Assembly (NCBI GenBank): GCA_003254905.1
Contig: QANU01006828.1
Location: forward strand, 625,886 to 689,885
DNA length: 64,000 nucleotides
Source: Nissolia schottii
Lineage: Eukaryota; Streptophyta; Magnoliopsida; Fabales; Fabaceae
Direction of reading: 5' to 3'
A model generated the notes under the pieces. The model saw only the letters and a program-made list of their open reading frames with translations. It was not told the origin of the DNA and did no database searches. Of the stretch, positions 1-11,580 are shown in pieces (within the stretch, counting starts at the first letter, position 1; every line of letters begins with the position of its first letter). The position numbers were made by a program, and so were the translations under genes.

Positions 1-3000
1 TTTCGAAAATTATTTTTAACTGAAAATCAAAGGTAAGCTTACGAAAAATGCATGTTAACAATAAATTATTTTTTACGAAAATGATATGGCCCTAGCCTAT
101 AAAAGATGGTCATCAATATAAAAAGTGATTTTTAGTGAAAAACATATGGTCATGGGCTACGAATATTGCAATTTACTGAATATTATTTTTTAGTAAAAAA
201 TTCGAGGTTATAGCCAACCAAAAAATGCATACTAACGATAAACTTTGTTTTTCTCAAAAAAAAGACTTAGTTATAACCTATGAAAGATGACCATTATAAT
301 AAGAAAACATTATTAGTGAACATTAGAAGCGCGTAGGCTATAAAAATTGCAATTTATCGAAAATCATTTTTAACTGAAAATCCAAGGCTATGAAAAAAGC
401 AGGTTGACAATAAACTTTATTTTTTTATGAAAAAGACATGGTTCTAGCCTATGGAAGATGACCATCAATATAAGATGTGGCGTTTAGTGAAAAATATATG
501 GTCACTGGCTCCGAATATTGCAATTTATCAAAAATTATTTTTGAGTAAAAATCCAAGGATATTAGCCTACAAAAAATGCATATTGACGGTAAACTTTGTT
601 TTTCTTGAAAAAGACATGGCTATAGGCCATGAAACATGACCTTTATTATAAGAAGACATTTTTAGTGAAAATAGAAGGTCATATGCTACGAAAGTTGCAA
701 TTTTTTGAAGAAAAAAAAATTCACTGAAAATCCAAGACTATAGCCTATAAAAAATGCATGTTGACGATAAAATTTATTTTTTTTATGAAAAAGACACGGC
801 TCTAGCATATGAAAGATCACCATCAATATAATAGGTGCTTTTTAGTGAAAAACATATGGTTATGGGCTACGAATATCACAATTTACTAAATATCATTTTT
901 GAGTGAAAATTTAAGGTTATAGCCAACGAAAAATGCATATTAATGATAAACTTTGTTTTTCTCGAAAAAAGACTTGGTTATTGCCTATGAAAGATAACCA
1001 TTATTATAAAAAGTCATTTTCAGTAAAACATAGATGGACGCATGTTATGAAAATTGCAATTCACCGAAAATCATTTCTGACTATCAAAGGCAATAACCTA
1101 CAAAAAAGGCATGTTAACGGTAAATTTTATTATTTTTTTATAGAAAAGACATGACTCCAGCCTGTGAAAGATGAACATCAATATAAGAAGTGATTTTTAG
1201 TGAAATATGGTCGTGGGGCTATGAACATTGCAATTTATCAAAAATCATTTTTGAGTAAAAATCCAAGGGTATAACCAACGAAAATTGCATATTAACGATA
1301 AACTTTGTTTTTCACGAAAAGACATGGTTATACCCTATGAAAGATGACCATTATTATAAGAGATTATTTTTAGTGAAAAATAGAAGGCCATAGGCTACGG
1401 AAATTGTAATTTACCAAAAATCATTTTTAACTGAAAATCAAAGGCTATAGTCTTCAAAAAAATGTATAGTAATGATAAACTTTGATTTTCATGAAAAAGA
1501 CACGACTACAACCTATGAAAGATGATCATTAATTTAAAAATTTGTTTTTAGTAAAAAATAGAAGGTCACAAACTACGAAAATTACAATTTATCGGAAATC
1601 ATATGAGTGAAAATATAAATAGCCTTTGAAAAATGCATGTTAACAATGAACTTTTATTTCTCATGAAAAAAATATGATTATAGCCTATAAAAGATGACAA
1701 TTAATCTAAGAAGTTGTTTTTAGTGAAAAATCGAAGGTCATAAGTTACGGAAATTATAATTCGTCGAAAATTGTTTTGAGTGAAAATCCAAGGCTACGAA
1801 AAATGCATATTAATGATAAATTTTGTTTTTCACCAAAAAAGGCATGGCAATTGCCTATGAAAGATGACTATTATTCTAAGAAGTCATTTTTAGTTTAAAA
1901 AAAATAGAAGGTCATAAGCTATGTAAATTACAATTTACTAAAAATTATTTTTGAGTGAAAATCCAAGACTATAGCCTTTAAAAAAATGCATATTAAGTAT
2001 TAATGATGAATTTTGATTTTCACGAAAAAGATGTGGATATAGCCTATAAAAAATGATCATTAATCTAAGAAGTTTTTTTTAGTAAAAAATAAGGCCATAG
2101 GTTATGAAAATTGTAATATACCGAAAACCATTTTTGAGTGAAAGTCCACACCTTTGAAACATGAATATTAACGATAAACTTTATTTTTTTTTACGAAAAA
2201 GATATGGCTATAGCCTATGAAATATTATCATTAATTTAAGAAATCATTTTTAGTGAAAAATAGAAGATCTTAGGGTACAAAAGTTGTAATTTACTGAAAA
2301 TCATTTTTGAGTGAAAATTTAAGGTTATAGTATACCAAAAATGTATATTAACGATAAACATTGTTTTTCATGAAAAAGATGTAACTATAACCTATGAAAA
2401 ATGACCATTAATATACGAGGTCTTTTTTAGTGAATAATAGGTCATACGCTATGAAAATTATAATTTACAGAAAATCATTTTTGAGTGAAATCCAATGTTA
2501 TAGCCTTCAAAAAATGCATGTTAACAATAAACTTTTTTTGAACGAAGAAATTGTGGTTATAGCCTTTGAATGATGACCATTAATTTAAGAAATCATTTTT
2601 AGTTAAATATACAAAGTCATAGTATACAGAAATTGTAATTTATGAAAATCATTTGAGTGAAAATATAAGGTTATAGCTTACAAAAAATACATAATAACAA
2701 TAAATTTTGTTTTTCACGAAAAAGACATAACAAAAGCCTATGAAAGATAATCATTAATCTAAAAAGTCATTTTTAGTGAAAAATAGAATATCATAGGCAA
2801 TGGAGATTGTAATTTAGTGAAAGTCATTTTTGAGTGAAAATCCAATGGTATAGTCTTTGAAAAATTTATATTAACAATAAATTTTATTTTTAACGAAGAA
2901 AAGGTGGTTATAACCTTTGAATGATGATCAATTGATCATTATTTTAAGAAGTCATTTTTATTTAAATATAAGAACTCATAGTATATAGAAATTGCAATTT

Positions 3001-3160
3001 ATTAAAATCATTTTTAGTGAAACTATAAGGTTATAGTCTACGAAAAGTGCATGATAACAATAAACTTTATTTTTCACAAAAAAGACATGACAATAACCTA
3101 TAAAAAATAACTATTAATCTAAAAATATATTTTTAATAAAAAATGCATAAAATTTGGACA
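1..3160. repeat. Tandem array, ~176 bp period made of three ~59 bp monomers
   Basis: The block containing ATGCATGTTAACGATAAAC-like sequence recurs about every 176 bp (near 48, 226, 400, 577, 752, 932, 1106, 1286, 1462, 1634, 1803, 1987, 2160, 2340, 2515, 2687, 2863 and 3047), giving about 18 units. Each unit divides into three related ~59 bp pieces. Each piece has a variant of GGCTATAGCCTACGAAAA followed by an AT-rich stretch ending in a TTTTT..GTGAAAA-like motif. Copies differ by many substitutions and small indels, so the array is old or poorly homogenised. It runs off the left edge of the window. Reading frames inside it (451-639, 933-1154) are repeat translations, not genes. The repeat family is not one I recognise by name. 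Confidence 0.93.
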
Positions 3161-3249
3161 ACACTATTGCATAAAATTTGAACACTCACACGACAATAGA
3201 ATTTATGAGATGTAAAACAATATCACAATCCAAAGCCGAACAGAGAAAA

Positions 3250-5169
3250 ATGGTAATGACCATTTCCATTCTGCCCACTGCAACACCAAACTTACATCAC
3301 TCTTCAAATTCAAATTCACATTCTAAGTTCAAAACCAACAATGACCCAAAACAACGCAAAGAAATCATCTCACTCCTACAGCATAACCGCAAAAACCTCG
3401 AACATGTCAAATGTATACACGGCAGAGCCATAAAGGAAGGAACAGAACAAGACCCTTTTGTCACCTTCGAACTTGTTCGACTCTACTGCAAGCTGAACTC
3501 CATTGACTATGCCACAAACCTCTTTAACTGCACTCAGAACCCAAACGTCTTCCTTTACACTTCCCTCATGGATGGGTATGTGTCCCATGGCTCTTACGCT
3601 AATGCCCTTAACCTGTTTGCTCAAATGTCCCAAAGGCACGTTTGGCCTGATAGCTATGTTGTTACTTCGGTGTTGAAAGCTTGTGTGCTTCAACGTGCTT
3701 TGGGAAATGGCAGAGAGGTTCATGGCCAGGTTCTGAAATCTGGGTTGGGTTTGGATAGGTCAATTGCTTTGAAGCTCGTTGAGCTGTATGGGAAATGTGG
3801 GGTGTTGGAAGATGCTTGGAAGGTGTTTGATAAAATGCCTGAACGAGATGTTGTCGCATGCACCATTATGATGGGCTCGTTTTTCGATCATGGGATGGTT
3901 GAGAAGGCAATTGGGGTGTTCAATGAGATTGAGACTCGGGACACGGTTTGTTGGACTGCTATGATTGATGGGTTGGTGAGGAATGGGGAATTGAGTAGGG
4001 GCTTGGAGATGTTTAGAGAGATGCAAGTGAAGGGTGTGGAGCCTAATGAAGTTACCTTCGTTTGTGTGTTGTCTGCGTGTTCGCGGCTGGGAGCTTTGGA
4101 GCTCGGCCGATGGATTCACATGTACATGCGCAAGTGCAATGTTAAGCTTAATCAATTTGTTGCCGGAGCTCTGATCAACATGTACTCAAGGTGTGGTGAC
4201 ATTGATGAGGCACAGGCATTGTTTGATGAGATGAGAGTGAAAGATGTTTCCAGTTATAATTCCATGATTGGTGGATTGGCTTTGCATGGGAAGAGCATTG
4301 AAGCGATTGAATTGTTTAGGGAAATGTTGAAGCAGGGGACTAGGCCAAATAGTATAACCTTTGTTGGCGTGTTGAATGCTTGCAGCCATGGAGGGTTGGT
4401 GGAGCTGGGTTTTGAGATATATCAATCAATGGAAATGGTTCATGGAATCGAACCGCATGTAGAGCACCATGGCTGCATGGTTGACATTCTTGGTAGGGTA
4501 GGTAGGCTTGAAGAGGCCTACAACTTCATCATTAAGATGGGAGTACACGCTGATAACAAAATGCTCTGTGCTTTATTAAGTGCTTGTAAAATCCATAGAA
4601 ACATAGAGGTAGGAGAACAGGTTGCAAAACTTTTGAGTGAATGTTCTAAGTTGGATTCTGGATCCTACATCATGCTGTCAAATTTCTATGCTTCTTTGGG
4701 AAAATGGAACTCGGCCGTGGTAGTCAGGGAAAGGATGGAGAAGGGAGGGATCCTGAAGGAACCAGGTTGTAGTTCTATTGAAGTCAATAATGTGATACAT
4801 GAGTTTCTCGCAGGAGACTTTAGACACCCTGAGAAGAAAAGAATCTACAAAAAGTTAGAGGAGTTGAACTATTTGACAAAATTGGAGGGTTATTCACCAG
4901 CAACAAGGGTGGCTTTACATGATATTGATGATGAACAAAAGGAGTTGGCTTTGGCGGTGCATAGTGAGAGACTTGCAATAAGCTATGGACTAGTCTCAAC
5001 CGAACGATGCACAACATTGAGAGTTGTGAAAAATCTAAGGATTTGCGACGATTGCCATGCGTTGATCAAGCTCGTGGCAAAAATCACTAGCCGAAAAATT
5101 GTGGTTAGAGATCGCAATAGGTATCACCATTTCGAAAATGGGCATTGTTCTTGTAGGGATTATTGGTGA
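3250..5169 (+). CDS. DYW-class pentatricopeptide repeat protein, OTP80-like (chloroplast RNA editing factor)
   Basis: This is an intronless ORF, as is usual for plant PLS-class PPR genes. The first in-frame ATGs are at 3205 and 3250; I prefer 3250, which gives 639 residues and a Ser/Thr/Asn-rich, acid-poor leader fitting a plastid transit peptide. About ten tandem PPR motifs follow (for example DTVCWTAMIDGLVRNGELSR and DVSSYNSMIGGLALHGKS), then E/E+ domains. The protein ends with a complete DYW domain: the HSER zinc/catalytic motif, CDDCH, a second CSC cluster and terminal DYW. The repeat region closely resembles, from memory, Arabidopsis At5g59200 (OTP80), which is needed for editing of plastid rpl23. 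By family, the PPR tract binds the RNA upstream of the edited C and DYW is the cytidine deaminase. Family and class are near certain; OTP80 orthology is inferred. Confidence 0.9.
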   Translation: MVMTISILPTATPNLHHSSNSNSHSKFKTNNDPKQRKEIISLLQHNRKNLEHVKCIHGRAIKEGTEQDPFVTFELVRLYCKLNSIDYATNLFNCTQNPNVFLYTSLMDGYVSHGSYANALNLFAQMSQRHVWPDSYVVTSVLKACVLQRALGNGREVHGQVLKSGLGLDRSIALKLVELYGKCGVLEDAWKVFDKMPERDVVACTIMMGSFFDHGMVEKAIGVFNEIETRDTVCWTAMIDGLVRNGELSRGLEMFREMQVKGVEPNEVTFVCVLSACSRLGALELGRWIHMYMRKCNVKLNQFVAGALINMYSRCGDIDEAQALFDEMRVKDVSSYNSMIGGLALHGKSIEAIELFREMLKQGTRPNSITFVGVLNACSHGGLVELGFEIYQSMEMVHGIEPHVEHHGCMVDILGRVGRLEEAYNFIIKMGVHADNKMLCALLSACKIHRNIEVGEQVAKLLSECSKLDSGSYIMLSNFYASLGKWNSAVVVRERMEKGGILKEPGCSSIEVNNVIHEFLAGDFRHPEKKRIYKKLEELNYLTKLEGYSPATRVALHDIDDEQKELALAVHSERLAISYGLVSTERCTTLRVVKNLRICDDCHALIKLVAKITSRKIVVRDRNRYHHFENGHCSCRDYW

Positions 5170-6522
5170 GGGATGATCAGTTTGAGTGTATATTCAGACA
5201 CAATTCTTGCTACCCTGGAACATGTCTTTCAATTGTGGACAAAGAAAAGTTAGTGTAAAACCATGAAGGAAATGTAACTAAAATCAAATCAACCAAACAA
5301 TTAGAAGCACCTTTTCTAATTCCTTCGACTTAAAACGTCATTAGTTGCACCTTGTTTCGATCCTACCCTTCCTTGTTTTGTGGTTGTATGCATGCTATGA
5401 CTACATGTTCCGTTATCTCAATTTGGTTTTCAAGTGGGAATACCCAAAATTAATTCTAGAGTTTTAAAAGTAAATTTTTTTTCACTTTTGATGGCTGTCA
5501 AAATTAATTTTGAGTGTTTTCACCCAAAAATCAAATATGTTATCATTACAGAACAAGGTTCAAGAATAAAAGTCTTTGGTACTTCCAAATAGTTGCAATA
5601 CCAGTATCGGCTACCATACCCATGAAACATAGATATAAGGAATTTAGGTTGTAGTCAGTGTTATAAACCTAAGTATTAGAGAGAACTCAACTCGAACAAT
5701 TAGCTTATTGAGTGAGAGAACCCGTGTGTATAAGTATCATACTTAAATAATTCGACTCCCAAATGCGAGACTTATTACATTCAAGTTTTTGGTCGGACTT
5801 TCCCTGATTAATATTGTGAAGCCATGCCACCCAAATATAGTACTAAAATCTAATAATTCTTCCACTCTACGGGTTAGTCTCTAGGGTTAAGTACTCCCTT
5901 GAGTGTAGGACCATGACATTGACAGTCAAATGTTGAAAATTATACAGTTGTGAAGTGATAATTATATGCTTGCCTGTGAATAAATGTACTACATATTTTT
6001 ACCTCATCTCACCTGTAATTAAATTTATGCAGATTGTAAAAGATTTCGTGGAGCCCTAGCTAAAGAGCTTTTGTTTTTTCTTCAATAACTCAATTGACAT
6101 ATCTAAAGTTATGATTTTGTTGTGGTTATGTAATACTCTAGTACTTAAGTCGGTCATAACTTTGACTTGCTTTTCTGTTATCACAAGCACATAAGACATA
6201 ATAAGAATCTATTAAGATTATGTTCTTGTTTCCTTTTCCTTGCTTTTGAATGTACTTGGCCCACTTAACACATGGTATTTTAAATTGAATGGACGCTCCC
6301 ACACCTCATGATTAATAATCCATTATTATGTTTTCTTGTTATTCTTTTGACATCTAATCAATGAATGGTCTTACGTGGTTGGGGTCTTCAAACTTTAAAT
6401 TTCACTTCTCCTTTCAGCCGGGTGGAACTTGACTTATGTAATTGAAGTATGCATTTAATTGGAATGTTCAATAATCAAAGTATATCGGTGAACTGTTATT
6501 TGTCTTTGGCGTGAGGAGTTAA
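5170..6522. other. Intergenic, no gene seen
   Basis: The first ~150 bp is presumably the 3' UTR of the PPR gene. The rest is AT-rich with no ORF, hairpin or RNA gene I can support. The stretch around 5640-5900 (ACTCCCAAATGCGAGACTT and neighbours) has the look of a decayed dispersed repeat, but no ends could be defined. Confidence 0.5.
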
Positions 6523-6532
6523 AAACACTAAA

Positions 6533-6719
6533 ACCAACCAGGGTTGGTCCAAGTGGTAAGCGGTTTGGTATCGCTTAAACAAGGTCCCGAGTTTGAGACC
6601 TTGTGTACGCAGTTATTCCCACTGGGAGACTCATCCGCCATAGCCAGATGCGCGACCCGGGTCTACCCGGATTAATCAAGGTTAAGCCTTGGATACCGGG
6701 CAGGCAACCTAAAAAAAAG
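6533..6719 (+). mobile_element. tRNA-derived SINE with 10 bp target-site duplication
   Basis: The 5' part has a pol III promoter layout: an A-box-like TGGTCCAAGTGG followed about 40 bp later by a B-box-like GAGTTTGAGACC. A tRNA-unrelated body (GCGACCCGGGTCTACCCGG) and a short A-rich tail follow. The insertion is flanked by a perfect direct repeat AAACACTAAA at 6523-6532 and 6720-6729. The length (~187 bp) and GC-rich head in AT-rich surroundings fit a plant SINE. The intact target duplication suggests a fairly recent insertion. I do not assign a named family. Confidence 0.85.
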
Positions 6720-6729
6720 AAACACTAAA

Positions 6730-8276
6730 TATTCTAATGAGTTAATGAGTTGTAGCTTAAGTAACATTTTAGCTGCTCTTAAAAAATTAGAGGTTAATGA
6801 AGTTAGAGTTAAGAGTTCAATTTCCGTTTGTACTCACTTTTCCTTTTCCTCTACTCACCTCACATTAAAAATAAAATAAAAAAACACAAACTATTGACAA
6901 AATTTGTAATTCATAATAGTATGCTAACCATCATTATTCGAATACATTAACTATTCTTTTTTATTATATTAGAGAGGCTTGAATGAGAGATCTTTAAAAG
7001 GAGAGAGACACTAACGTCAGTTGAGCTAGAACTCATTGACAAATAAAATAGTTGATTGAAAAGCGTAGGAGAAATTAAAAGTTAGTGTTTGATTAATTTT
7101 CAATTGGCAAAACTTCATTAATCATTACTTAACCTAACGAAAATTAGTCAAATAATATCACAACAAGAAAGGAAAACATCAATGAAGATTTGATTTCAAG
7201 TAACCAGCTAGCTAGTTTAGGATGGAGAGATGGAGAACCACATACATTTCAACATGCAAAACTTGAAAGAATTTTATTATATTGGTACAGCCTGCAAGCT
7301 AGCTAGCTGTAACATAGAGACAATAAACAAACGAAACAAATGTTCGGTTACATTACTTGTAAACAAACATTCTCATGTGTATGACAGATGACAAAACAAA
7401 AAGCTACCATGTTGTATCCATTCACGTGACAAAGCAATTGATTTTATTAGAGTTTATGAGGCAGCAAGAAAAATACATATAAAGAAGAGAGACATGGAGT
7501 TAAATAACACATAGTTTGACAGGATGGTAACTCACATTATTCTTTACTTATGTAATATAAATTTAATTTTTATTCATAAAAATAAAAAATATTTTATGAT
7601 TAATAATATTCATGTAAACCCACGGTAAGAAAATTAGTAACAATAAAGCATCCCAAAAAAGAAAGAAAGGTGAATAATAAGAGTAAGAGAAACGGCGGAA
7701 TATATGTAACCCGACCGACCAGGCTTGCCTTTAACTCCTCAAAAGGGGAGCAAAAGTATCCAGAAGGGTTATAATGGGGAGGGTACAATGACATGTGCGT
7801 TTACTTGTGTTAAATCCAAGAATAATCATTTTTTTATACAATACTCAAATATGTTTCTGCCTTTTTAAAAAATTAAAAAAATATTTTTAAAAAATCCATT
7901 TTAAATAAAGCTACAAAAATTTGAAATAGATTTTTTTTAAAGGGCGTAGATTGATTTAAAGATATAGCATTAAAATAGTTTTGTATTCATTTTTAAATAT
8001 TTACAACTCAAAAAAAAAAATTGAAAGATAGTGTGTACATACATAGCAAAATTAAATTGACAAAGATAAATAGTTATATTCATTTATCAATGAGAAAAAC
8101 AAATAGAGAGAGGTTTCTAAAGAAAACATTAATAGGGGAAATTTTTATATGGTTACAAGACCAACTCCTCATATATTTTTTTTGTACTTAAAAAATTATA
8201 TTGATCGTAATAAAGTTGAACGTAGAACATTATGCCTACTATCAAAATCTCTAACTATTAGACTAATCATAGTGGC
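6730..8276. other. Intergenic, no gene seen
   Basis: AT-rich spacer. The only longer frame (7600-7794, minus) has no recognisable domain or coding character. Nothing else can be supported. Confidence 0.5.
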
Positions 8277-8413
8277 TTAACACATCATATTTGAACACAA
8301 GATATAATAAAAGTGAGCTCTATCATGTGGGACTCAAAAATATTTGGTAATACCCATAATAAAAATAATAAGATTCATTTTTATTCTGCGTGTACTTAAA
8401 TATGATGTGTTAG
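8277..8413. mobile_element. MITE-like hairpin element (AACACATCATATTT family)
   Basis: The two ends are imperfect inverted repeats about 38 bp long. The left end reads AACACATCATATTTGAACAC and the reverse complement of the right end reads AACACATCATATTTAAGTAC. The element is ~137 bp, AT-rich and non-coding. Related hairpins occur at 16322-16420 and 57953-58088. The target duplication could not be fixed with confidence. Confidence 0.65.
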
Positions 8414-8689
8414 TCATATGACCACCTAAAAAATAGAAGATGTGACTCTAAATAATTGCTTAAGACAAGAGAGATAGACTAAGTTCTTGAAGGAAGAAAA
8501 TAATCAAGAAAACTGTAAAGACTATGGTTACGTAAGAAGAAAGAGAAAATTCTAATCATGAATCTCCTTAATATGATAATTAGGATAAATGTTTAAGCTC
8601 TAAAGTATTTTAGGGAAATCCTTTGTTTTCTTCTTGTATGAATTTATGTTATTTGTGTATGATAAGACATACATTATTCTTTTTCTTTT

Positions 8690-8930
8690 TCGATAAATGA
8701 ATGAAAGGCTGTTTTTTCACAACGAAAATTTTTATCGGAAAGTCTACCCCAAAATTTGTAGAGGAAATATATAGTCCGTCACAAACTAGTTTCCGCCAGG
8801 CATTTTATGGGCAATGCAATTTTTGACACAAAATTTGTCGCAAAGTTATTTTTCTTTACAAAGTGTATTTTGTCCGTTGCAAAATACTGTTTTTCACACC
8901 TCACTAAAACCTATCTTAAAAGAACTCAGT
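8690..8930. mobile_element. Possible remnant of a transposon subterminal region
   Basis: The segment repeats short motifs such as CCGTCACAAA, GTCGCAAAG and CCGTTGCAAAA at close spacing. This is the style of subterminal binding-site repeats in plant CACTA-type or related DNA transposons. No terminal inverted repeats or transposase were found, so the assignment is weak. Confidence 0.3.
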
Positions 8931-9067
8931 AGCATGATATAAATTATTTTACTGTTTTTATCTAATGGTTTAAGTTTTTGAAATATATTTTATATATTTT
9001 TGATAGGTCAAAGTTTTTATGATAAAGTTGCTTGGAGTTCCGTCAAGACAAAGGATCGCTCTCTACA

Positions 9068-9070
<3 letters not shown>

Positions 9071-9114
<44 letters not shown>
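9071..9114. repeat. (TA)n microsatellite
   Basis: About 22 uninterrupted TA units. Confidence 0.98.
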
Positions 9115-9115
<1 letters not shown>

Positions 9116-11580
9116 CTTTAATTTGCAATGCCAAATACCAAATCTTCGTACGCATGAACATACTCAATACTTAATATTCTATACATAATGTGTTACAATA
9201 TATAATATTAATTTCTATTGTGTATTCTGAATGTGATAAGAAACAAAAGGGCTTTGGCTACAAACACAGAAAGCGAATATAGAGAGGGATGGGTAGAAAG
9301 TACTGAGGTACAAGCACAACAACACAAGAGACCCCTGCAAACTGCAGAGAAAGAGATGCATATTAAATTAAATTAAATTAATGCACAAAACCAAAAAGAC
9401 AAAGGGAAAAGAGAGGGGGGGGCCAATCAATAATAATCTGACACCATGATTCCCACACTTGTTCCTTCCAACACCCTACACGATAAAAATAAAAACCCTT
9501 TTTTTCCATTTTTAATCCCTCCCCTTCTTTCTTTTTTTCCTTCTCTCAAACCCCTTCTTCCTTCTTCATCATTTTCCCATTTTCTACATACAAGGAAAAA
9601 CCCTATACCCAACCAAAACAAACCCTACCCTAATTCTCCTATTCTATAGAACCAATGCTCTCTTCTCTCGTCTCATCACACTCCAACATCATAAGTACCC
9701 CCCAGTAGTCTTCCTTCCCTTTTTGACTTTCTTCTCACACCCTTTTTTTCCTTTCTCTCCTCTTCATGCACAAATGTTGCTTTTGCTTAGTAGTAAATTT
9801 TGAATAAGGAAATTAATGGGTGCAATTAGTTTCAAGTGTTTAACAATTAGGGTTTGCATTACTACTTAAGAATTATTAATAGTGTTTTTGTTAACAAGTG
9901 CCCTAGAAATATTAAGGAAGTGAAACTTTTCATTGAAATGATAAAGTTTTTAAAATTTCAATAAGTAGACTACATTAAAAATTACAAATACTTTTATTCT
10001 TGATTTTTTAATAAATGCTCTTAAAATACTTATTAGCGTTTTCATATTAATATCTTAAAGAATGAGAGACAAATTTATATTTGAAACTTGAAATCCTAAA
10101 CCTTATATTCAAAATCTTAAACTTTGTCTGAATTTATTTGTGTCTAGCATAATTAGACCTCGTTCAGACGAATAACTTAGTTAGATACATTAATAGTACA
10201 CATCAGAATAAAAATGTAAAATGACTCGTTGAAAAGAAAAGCAAAATGACAAGTGACAAACGTAAAATGAAAGACAATTAGTATACAAGTTAAGATCATT
10301 TATACTGAGATGCAAAATGCAATCGATGCAACAAAACCAAAAAGGCACCAGAACAGAAAATATTTTATCATAATACACAAGTTTAAACTTTAGGTAATTT
10401 ACATGAAGGTTTAGGTAATTTATATGAAGTCATAAGTTTAAACTTTATTACATATGATATACTTAAAAGAACGTTTATCGTAATACACACTTATGTTGTG
10501 CACAATGATGGAAGAATTTGTTAATGAATAAAGATGGAGAGAGTAAGAAAACTTGATTGCATCAAAAAATGAGTTTAATTTTTTATCAAATGAAGCATGC
10601 TATAAGAAGAGAAAATAAAAAAAAAAGAATGATTTTATAATAAGGTTAAATTGTAAATAAAAATTTTAGACAACTTGGTTATAAGGATTTTGATGTTATG
10701 TTAAAAAACTATATCTTGTAAAAGGTTAAACCCTTAGAGATACAAAAATAGTTTTGATATCTAGCCTATAATAAAAATGTTTGAAAACCCACAAAATAAC
10801 TTATTGGATCGAGCAATAACACAACCATGCCCTAATAGTTTCCTCTAAATTAAGCTATAATACTTACATGTATATTTAGCTTTAAAAATAGAAACTCGAT
10901 TAAAAGAATCTAATTAAATTTACTGTTGATTGGTTTAGATAGTTTGACATTTATTTTTTATAATCAAAATTTTGAATTTATGTCTTATGACTCAATTCAA
11001 ACCAGATTAATTAAGTCTATTAAACTCTAATATTGTGATCTATAAAATAAAAGAATAATTAATTAATACGAGTTTCAGTAATGGACAGATATTAAAACGG
11101 CAAATTTGGTGACAATGTGGGCTAGAATTATTTTTAATTTCTGAACATAAAGGGTTTATAGTTTTACAAGTGCAAAGCCATCCCGACAAAGTAGTAGTAT
11201 AATGAATTGGTAATAAAATATGACAACACAAAAATAGAGGAAAATATTAAAAAATAAAGAAGATTAAAAAATTAAAAAAGTATACAAAAATGGATGATGG
11301 TGCAAAAAGAAAAAGAAGGCACATTATGGTAATGTGTTTCGTCCTTTATCTTTCTTTATAGCTTTATTTTGATTTAAAGGGAAGTTAATAATAAGTGTGA
11401 TGAGGAATCCATATGTACTCCAAGCACTCTAAGACAAAAGATGAGGGTTCAGAAGAAGAGAAAGCACTGTTAGCTTTAAGACCCTAGAAAAGGAGATTTC
11501 AAACACCACAAAGGTTAGGTTAGGAATTTGAGTGAGTGGTTAGTAGCCTTACACACACAACACACAATATGTCTCTCCCT
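9115..11580. other. Intergenic; pyrimidine-rich stretch at 9430-9780
   Basis: No gene supported. The 9430-9780 stretch is strikingly C/T-rich on the plus strand (many CTTCTTTC- and CCCTTC-like runs), resembling an untranslated leader or promoter-proximal region. Its two opposed 64-67 residue frames overlap each other and look like composition artefacts. A short direct duplication of a TTTAGGTAATTTA motif lies near 10390-10425. Confidence 0.45.

Noticed and set aside
451-1154. Short ORFs in the 5' tandem array
   Set aside because: They are translations of the tandem repeat, not conserved between units, with no coding signature.
9427-9649. Opposed 64- and 67-codon frames in the pyrimidine-rich stretch
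   Set aside because: They overlap on both strands and consist of low-complexity Pro/Ser/Phe or Gly/Glu/Lys tracts caused by base composition.
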